From Flavobacterium pokkalii (GTDB taxonomy: Bacteria; Bacteroidota; Bacteroidia; Flavobacteriales; Flavobacteriaceae), in assembly GCF_014596575.1 (NCBI RefSeq), contig NZ_NASZ01000023.1:1-64000 (forward strand): a stretch of DNA of 64,000 nucleotides. The letters run 5' to 3'. Below, in pieces: positions 59,198-64,000 of the stretch (position 1 is its first letter; every line of letters starts with the position of its first letter). The position numbers and the translations under genes are program-made. The notes below the pieces were generated by a model that was given only the letters and a program-made list of their open reading frames with translations, ran no database searches and was not told where the DNA came from.

Positions 59198-59794
59198 TCA
59201 AAATGTGTTTTGTGCTATTTTTTTTCTGATTCTGGTGAGTGATTGACGTTCAATTCCTAAGTAAGAAGATAAGTCGGAAATAGAAACCCGATTGAATAAT
59301 TCGGGGTTTTCTTTGATGAAATTCAGGTATCTGGTTTCAGCATTTTCGAATAAAAAACTTTCAATTCTTTTTTGTTGCATGTGCAAAATTGCCTCGGCAA
59401 TCAATCGACCGTAGCGTTCTACATTTGGAAATTTTTTATAGCCTTCCTGAATGTGTTCGTAAGGAAGATTTACCATAATCGTGGGTTCGATACATTGAAA
59501 ATGATATTTGCTGGGAGCCTGCTTTACAAAAGAAGTATAATGCGTAGCATATTTATTTTCCGAAATAAAATTGACGGTTTTTTCGTTGCCGTTTTCATCT
59601 ACATAATAGGAGCGCACCAAACCGCTGAATACAAATCCGATGGCTTTTTGAACGGTATTGGCTTCTAAATAAAATTGTTTGGGTTTGAACTCCGAAATCG
59701 TGAGTCCCGTTTTTAAAAAATCTAATTCAGCCTCTGTCAAGGAGGGGCAAAGTTTTGTATGCGCAATAGTAATGGCAGTAAAGGCAGCTTCCAA
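59198..59794 (-). CDS. Crp/Fnr-family regulator
   Basis: This 198-residue protein has a cNMP-binding-like domain (PKQFYLEANTVQKAIGFVFSGLVRSYYVDENG, MVNLPYEHIQEGYKKFPNV) and a C-terminal helix-turn-helix (VSISDLSSYLGIERQSLTRIRKK). It has no cysteines that could hold an Fe-S cluster. Proteins of this kind are common in Bacteroidota and often regulate nearby hydrolase genes. Target and ligand are unknown. Confidence 0.88.
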   Translation of the reverse strand: MEAAFTAITIAHTKLCPSLTEAELDFLKTGLTISEFKPKQFYLEANTVQKAIGFVFSGLVRSYYVDENGNEKTVNFISENKYATHYTSFVKQAPSKYHFQCIEPTIMVNLPYEHIQEGYKKFPNVERYGRLIAEAILHMQQKRIESFLFENAETRYLNFIKENPELFNRVSISDLSSYLGIERQSLTRIRKKIAQNTF

Positions 59795-60007
59795 TTTTGA
59801 AATAATTATAGTGTTAAATAAAACGGCTTACAAACCTAAGCATTTTTGAAATAGTTTGAAAATTAAGTTGGAGGAAAGCGTTTGCTTGTTTGTGGGTTTT
59901 GTTTGTATATGAATAATATAATTGTGTTGCTTCGAAGTCAGGAGACTTCGAAGAGCTGGGACTTGATGCTTTTTTTTAATCAAGTAATATTAATCGGCAA
60001 ATGATAT

Positions 60008-60041
60008 AAAAAAATCCGACTTTATAATTAAATCGGATTTT
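60008..60041 (-). terminator. Terminator of the trp operon
   Basis: AAAATCCGA (60011-60019) and TCGGATTTT (60033-60041) form a 9-base stem; on the minus strand a T run follows. It lies just after trpA. Confidence 0.85.
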
Positions 60042-60068
60042 AGCATGTTTATTATTTATCTGAGGGAT

Positions 60069-60830
60069 TTATCGTACCGTTTTCACAAAATCAGCAATTT
60101 TTCCGCTTCCTTCTTCAGATAAGTGTTTGATAAAAGCACTACCAATAATAGCTCCTTTAGCATATTGTGTAGCCTGATTGAAAGTTTCGGCATTGTTGAT
60201 TCCGAAACCTACAATTTGAGGATTTTTTAAATTCATATCAGCAATGCGTTTGAAATAATCTTCCTGTACGTTTCCAAAACCGGCTGAAGATCCGGTAACA
60301 CTCGCCGAGCTTACCATGTAAATAAATCCGCTGGAAACGCTGTCAATAAAACGAATGCGCTCATCTGATGTTTGCGGAGTAATCAAAAAGATGTTGATTA
60401 AACCATATTTGTCAAAAATCGCTTTGTATTCTTCGGCATAAACAGCAACCGGCAAATCCGGAATGATTAAGCCGTCAATTCCAATTTCGGCACATTTTTG
60501 ACAAAAAGCCTCCACGCCATATTGCAACATCGGGTTAAAATACCCCATGATGATCAACGGAATAGAAACGGTTTTACGGATGTCTTTTAATTGATCAAAT
60601 AAAATCTGAGTGGTCATTCCATTCTGTAAAGCCGCAGTGGAACTTGCCTGAATGGTTGGTCCGTCTGCCAGAGGATCACTAAAGGGCAATCCGATTTCAA
60701 TTAAGTCCACACCATTTTTTTCGAGTTCCTGAATCATAGACGCTGTGTCATTCAGATTAGGAAATCCCGCTGAAAAGTAGATGGAAAGTATTTTTTTATC
60801 TTCCTGTAATTTTTGTTCGATTCTATTCAT
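60069..60830 (-). CDS. trpA: Tryptophan synthase alpha chain
   Basis: This 253-residue TIM barrel cleaves indole-3-glycerol phosphate to indole, which passes to TrpB. Catalytic Glu is in DLIEIGLPFSDPLADGP, and Asp in DGLIIPDLPV; phosphate binding is in VSSASVTGSSAG and VGFGINNAETF. It is the last gene of the trp operon on the minus strand. Start ATG 60830. Confidence 0.97.
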   Translation of the reverse strand: MNRIEQKLQEDKKILSIYFSAGFPNLNDTASMIQELEKNGVDLIEIGLPFSDPLADGPTIQASSTAALQNGMTTQILFDQLKDIRKTVSIPLIIMGYFNPMLQYGVEAFCQKCAEIGIDGLIIPDLPVAVYAEEYKAIFDKYGLINIFLITPQTSDERIRFIDSVSSGFIYMVSSASVTGSSAGFGNVQEDYFKRIADMNLKNPQIVGFGINNAETFNQATQYAKGAIIGSAFIKHLSEEGSGKIADFVKTVR

Positions 60831-60866
60831 TGTATTTTTTTTAAACCCTTAAAATCCATTCAGTTT

Positions 60867-60935
60867 GTCATTCCGACGAAGGAGGAATCTCATATAGTAT
60901 TCAGCTAGCGGAGTTTCCTCCTTCGTCGGAATGAC
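60867..60935. repeat. Palindromic repeat inside the trp operon
   Basis: GTCATTCCGACGAAGGAGGAA at 60867-60887 and its perfect complement at 60915-60935. It is a variant of the GTCATGCTGACGAAGGAAGC repeats at 16595 and 28713. Confidence 0.75.
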
Positions 60936-60964
60936 AATATTGGGGTAACTTTGTGTTTATTTTT

Positions 60965-61285
60965 TTAGTTAGTAACAATATAAGCCCAGGCTGTTTGCAG
61001 GGATTCTAAGGTTACTTCGATGCGCTTGTAATGCAAACCTTCGTAGGTATCGGCAAGATGAACGTCTTCTTCGGTAATATCATAAACTAAACCGTTTACA
61101 ATATCGTCAGGATTGTTGGTAGCTGTGATAATTGGGTATTTCTCTAATCCGAATTCTTCTTCAATTTCGATATAGTTAATGACAAATCCGATTAATCTGT
61201 CGGGAGTTCCGGATAAAGAACGCCCAAAAATATTTTCCTGAATGTCTTTATCTTTTAAAGTTCCGTAAGCGAATAATTTTTCCAT
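60965..61285 (-). CDS. Gamma-glutamylcyclotransferase-like protein (AIG2/GGCT fold)
   Basis: This 106-residue protein has the AIG2-like motif FAYGTLKDKDIQENIFGRSL and VNGLVYDITEEDVHLADTYEG with an acidic residue at the substrate site. GGCT proteins release 5-oxoproline from gamma-glutamyl peptides or amines. It sits inside the trp operon between trpB and trpA, separated from trpA by a repeat. The reason for that place is unknown. Alternative: a small conserved protein with the same fold but other activity. Confidence 0.82.
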   Translation of the reverse strand: MEKLFAYGTLKDKDIQENIFGRSLSGTPDRLIGFVINYIEIEEEFGLEKYPIITATNNPDDIVNGLVYDITEEDVHLADTYEGLHYKRIEVTLESLQTAWAYIVTN

Positions 61286-61365
61286 TTTTGCTGTTTTGAA
61301 AATTGAACTTTCTTATTTTTTATATTGGTAATGGTCTAAAAGCCATTCCCTTTTTTAGATAGCTG

Positions 61366-62547
61366 TTAGTATTTGAAATAATCGATATAAGTGTTTAAAT
61401 CCTTATCGCCACGACCGGAAAGACAAATTACCACAACATCTTCGGGTTTGAATTTCTTATCGTTTAATACTGCCAAAGCGTGAGAAGATTCGATGGCAGG
61501 AATAATTCCTTCCAGTTTACAAAGCTCTAATCCCGCTTTCATTGCTTCGTCATCGGTAACTGAGAAAAACTCAGCACGTCCGGTTTCGGCTAAATGGGCG
61601 TGCATTGGCCCAACTCCCGGATAATCCAAACCAGCCGAAATGGAATAAGGTTCCGTGATTTGTCCGTCAGGAGTTTGCATCAACAGGGTTTTACAACCGT
61701 GGATGATTCCCACTTTCCCTAATTTGCTGGTGGCGGCACTGTGTCCGGAATTAACGCCTTTTCCGGCTGCTTCCACCGCTACGATTCCTACTTCCGGTTC
61801 GTGTAAAAAGTGGTAAAAAGTTCCAGCTGCATTACTTCCTCCGCCAATACAGGCTACCACATAATCCGGATTTTCACGTCCTTCTTTTTCTTTCAACTGC
61901 CATTTTATTTCTTCGGAAATTACGCTTTGAAAACGCGTTACCATATCCGGATAAGGATGTGGTCCGATGGCAGAACCAATGATATAATGGGTATCTACCG
62001 GATTGTTAATCCAGTCGCGAATGGCTTCGTTAGTGGCATCTTTTAACGTTCTCGAACCGGAAAGAGCAGCGCGAACTTCGGCTCCCAACATTTTCATACG
62101 AGCCACGTTTGGCGCCTGACGGGCAATGTCAATTTCGCCCATATATACGATACATTCCAATCCCATTAAGGCGCAAACAGTAGCGGTTGCCACTCCGTGT
62201 TGTCCCGCTCCGGTTTCGGCAATAATACGTTTCTTGCCCAGTTTTTTAGCGACTAAAATCTGTCCGATGGTATTGTTGATTTTGTGCGCTCCGGTATGAT
62301 TTAAATCCTCTCTTTTCAGATAGATTTTGGTATTGTATTTTTCAGATAATCTTTTGGCAAAATACAACGGACTTGGACGACCGACATAATCTTTTAACAA
62401 TTGGTCAAACTCGGCTTTAAAATCCGGTTCGGCCATAATTTTTAAATATTGCTGGCGTAATTCCTCCACATTTGGATATAACATTTCCGGAATGTAAGCT
62501 CCTCCAAACTGGCCATAATAGCCTTTTTCATCAACGTTGTATGACAT
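61366..62547 (-). CDS. trpB: Tryptophan synthase beta chain
   Basis: This 393-residue PLP enzyme joins indole and serine to make tryptophan. The PLP Lys is in [25 protein letters not shown] and [11 protein letters not shown] bind the phosphate. [16 protein letters not shown] and SHALAVL are typical of class TrpB1. It starts 1 base before trpF ends, and on the other side leads to the GGCT gene. Confidence 0.98.
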   Translation of the reverse strand: MSYNVDEKGYYGQFGGAYIPEMLYPNVEELRQQYLKIMAEPDFKAEFDQLLKDYVGRPSPLYFAKRLSEKYNTKIYLKREDLNHTGAHKINNTIGQILVAKKLGKKRIIAETGAGQHGVATATVCALMGLECIVYMGEIDIARQAPNVARMKMLGAEVRAALSGSRTLKDATNEAIRDWINNPVDTHYIIGSAIGPHPYPDMVTRFQSVISEEIKWQLKEKEGRENPDYVVACIGGGSNAAGTFYHFLHEPEVGIVAVEAAGKGVNSGHSAATSKLGKVGIIHGCKTLLMQTPDGQITEPYSISAGLDYPGVGPMHAHLAETGRAEFFSVTDDEAMKAGLELCKLEGIIPAIESSHALAVLNDKKFKPEDVVVICLSGRGDKDLNTYIDYFKY

Positions 62548-62548
62548 T

Positions 62549-63172
62549 TTAACTGTTTTTTATTGTGATGCACTGTTGTAGTGCTTCGGTATTTTTTAAT
62601 CCTGGTTCTATTTCAAATTTACTGTTTACATCAATGGCATAAACGGGTAAATTGGTTTTTAGTATTTCATTGACGGCATCCATTTCGTCAAGTCCAATTC
62701 CGCCACTGAGGAAAAAAGGTTTCTTTGACGGGTATTTTTCCAATACTTTCCAGTCAAAAGTAGTTCCGTTTCCTCCGGGCAATTTTCCTTTGGTATCAAA
62801 AAGAAAATAATCGCAGACATTTTCAAATGGAGCCAGTGCTGCGAAATCAAAATCATCGGCAACTGAAAATACTTTTATGATTTCGATGGATGATGCTAAT
62901 TGAGTTTTCAAATTTAAACAAAATTCTACAGATTCTTTACCGTGAAGTTGTACCGCCTGCAAATTGTATTTTTCAATTTTATCCAGAATGTTTTCGATGC
63001 TTTCGTTTACAAAAACCCCCACTTTTTTGATAGAATCAGGCAAGGTTGGGATGCTGCCGTCGAAAAAACGAGCCGATTTTTCCCAAAAGATAAATCCCAT
63101 ATAATCGGGCAGGAGCGTGCCTACTTCGAGCATATTGTCGGGATATTTCATGCCACAGACTTTTAGTTTCAT
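62549..63172 (-). CDS. trpF: Phosphoribosylanthranilate isomerase
   Basis: This 207-residue TIM barrel catalyses the third step in tryptophan synthesis. The catalytic Cys is in [43 protein letters not shown] and the phosphate site [15 protein letters not shown] are present. Catalytic Asp is in [20 protein letters not shown]. It lies between trpC and trpB. A repeat element lies upstream of it. Confidence 0.96.
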   Translation of the reverse strand: MKLKVCGMKYPDNMLEVGTLLPDYMGFIFWEKSARFFDGSIPTLPDSIKKVGVFVNESIENILDKIEKYNLQAVQLHGKESVEFCLNLKTQLASSIEIIKVFSVADDFDFAALAPFENVCDYFLFDTKGKLPGGNGTTFDWKVLEKYPSKKPFFLSGGIGLDEMDAVNEILKTNLPVYAIDVNSKFEIEPGLKNTEALQQCITIKNS

Positions 63173-63183
63173 TTTGTTCTATT

Positions 63184-63310
63184 TTTTTACCGCAATCCCG
63201 ATAGCTATCGGGACGCAAAGGTTTGTCGCAAAGGTTCGCAAAGTTTTTTCTGCCTTCTGCCTTTTGCGTTCAGCCTTCTGAAATCTAACTTCTAACTTCT
63301 AACTTTTGAA
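63184..63310. repeat. Dispersed repeat between trpF and trpC, overlapping the trpC 3' end
   Basis: TTTTTTACCGCAATCCCGAT leads into the palindrome CCCGATAGCTATCGGG (63197-63212), then GCAAAGG, TTCGCAAAG and finally TAACTTCTAACTTCTAAC. It is the inverted counterpart of 33074-33176 after ccoI. The end gives trpC its last residues (KLEVRS). Confidence 0.7.
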
Positions 63311-64000
63311 TAAATTCCGTTGCTGCTTTTCCGGCATTGTCAGTTTTCATAAAGTTTTCACCAATTAGAAAACCTTTGTAACCATAAAGCTTTAATTCGT
63401 TGATTGCTTCAACAGAACTGATGCCGCTTTCAGAAACTTTTACAAATTCATTAGGTATTAAATCAGCCAATTGCTTACTGAAATCCAGACTTACTTCGAA
63501 TGTTTTCAGGTTTCTGTTATTTACGCCAATCATGTTCAAACTTGGCATAATGGATTTTTCCAATTCTTCCTGATTGTGCACTTCTAATAAAACTTCTAAT
63601 CCTAAGCTTTGCGCAAATTCCGACAACGATTTGATCTCTTCGCGGGTTAAAACCGCTGCAATTAGCAAAATCAAATCGGCTCCATGAGCTTTGGCTTCTA
63701 AGATTTGGTATTCATCAACAATAAATTCTTTTCTCAAAAGCGGAATGTTTACCGATGCTCTGGCTAATAATAAATCGTCCAATGAACCGCCAAAATATTT
63801 TCCGTCAGTCAAAACCGAAATTCCACAGGCGCCGGCACTTTCATAACCTTTTACTACTTCTTCCACCGTAAAACCATAATTGATTTCGGCTTTAGAAGGC
63901 GAACGGCGTTTGTGCTCGGCAATGATTCCTGAGTTGCTGTTTCTTAAATTGTTGCTTAAAGAAATGGTTTTTTTGCCAAAGAAAACCGAAGTTTCTAATT
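63285..64000 (-). CDS. trpC: Indole-3-glycerol phosphate synthase, 5' end beyond window
   Basis: The frame runs past the right edge, so the true start is outside. Family motifs visible are GIIAEHKRRSPSKAEIN, GACGISVLTDGKYFGGSLDDLLLARASVNIPLLRKEF, IVDEYQILEAKAHGADLILLIAAVL, IGVNNRNLKTFEVS and VSESGISS. It closes the ring of CdRP in tryptophan synthesis. The last residues KLEVRS are contributed by a repeat sequence. It is the most upstream trp gene visible. Confidence 0.96.
   Translation of the reverse strand, partial: LETSVFFGKKTISLSNNLRNSNSGIIAEHKRRSPSKAEINYGFTVEEVVKGYESAGACGISVLTDGKYFGGSLDDLLLARASVNIPLLRKEFIVDEYQILEAKAHGADLILLIAAVLTREEIKSLSEFAQSLGLEVLLEVHNQEELEKSIMPSLNMIGVNNRNLKTFEVSLDFSKQLADLIPNEFVKVSESGISSVEAINELKLYGYKGFLIGENFMKTDNAGKAATEFIQKLEVRS

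Overview
The window reads as chromosome from a Flavobacterium-like member of the Bacteroidota. It is AT-rich, starts lack Shine-Dalgarno sequences, and several genes carry the TAnnTTTG -7 promoter element of this phylum. Marker genes fit: a fused CcoN/CcoO with a separate CcoP, CcoG, FixH and CcoS, a DUF5606 protein, malate:quinone oxidoreductase, and the order dapD, ruvX, def, DUF5606, mazG, here interrupted by inserted genes.

Layout. 1-3864 (minus): surface polysaccharide/LPS genes (nucleotide-sugar dehydrogenase, two GT4 and one GT2 glycosyltransferases), very AT-rich. 3878-11829: housekeeping block (dapD, ruvX, mqo, def, DUF5606, mazG) with an inserted type II toxin-antitoxin pair and a FUSC membrane protein. 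12292-16322: a secreted transglutaminase-like protein, a small secreted protein with three GPAYKN repeats, and a two-component system. 16749-18146: a lone HEPN-type protein that may be a defence gene, next to dispersed palindromes. 18440-28501 (minus): a sugar cluster of DeoR regulator, FucI/AraA-like isomerase, split transketolase, ribose-type ABC importer with a DUF2291 protein, and a glycerol-kinase-like FGGY kinase. 29925-39633: cbb3 oxidase genes with a Crp/Fnr regulator and matching TGA-N6-TCA operators. 39862-45796: small metabolic, hypothetical and acetyltransferase genes, including a broken duplicate of an esterase 5' end. 46049-51815 (minus): nitrate-type ABC importer with its own porin; 52238-52660: DoxX. 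53088-56668 (plus): globin, haem-c lipoprotein, di-haem b-type membrane protein, FAD/2Fe-2S reductase and penta-haem cytochrome c. 56680-59794: S41 peptidase, alpha/beta hydrolase, Crp-family regulator. 60069-64000 (minus): trpC-trpF-trpB-(GGCT)-trpA.

The most unusual parts are the globin/multihaem redox cluster, which shares TAAGTA-type palindromes with the neighbouring nitrate genes, and the split-transketolase sugar cluster that uses an ABC importer rather than SusCD. Several families of palindromic intergenic repeats also recur and sit inside operons (sugar, cco, nrt, trp). All functions are inferred from reading the sequence; no database search was run.
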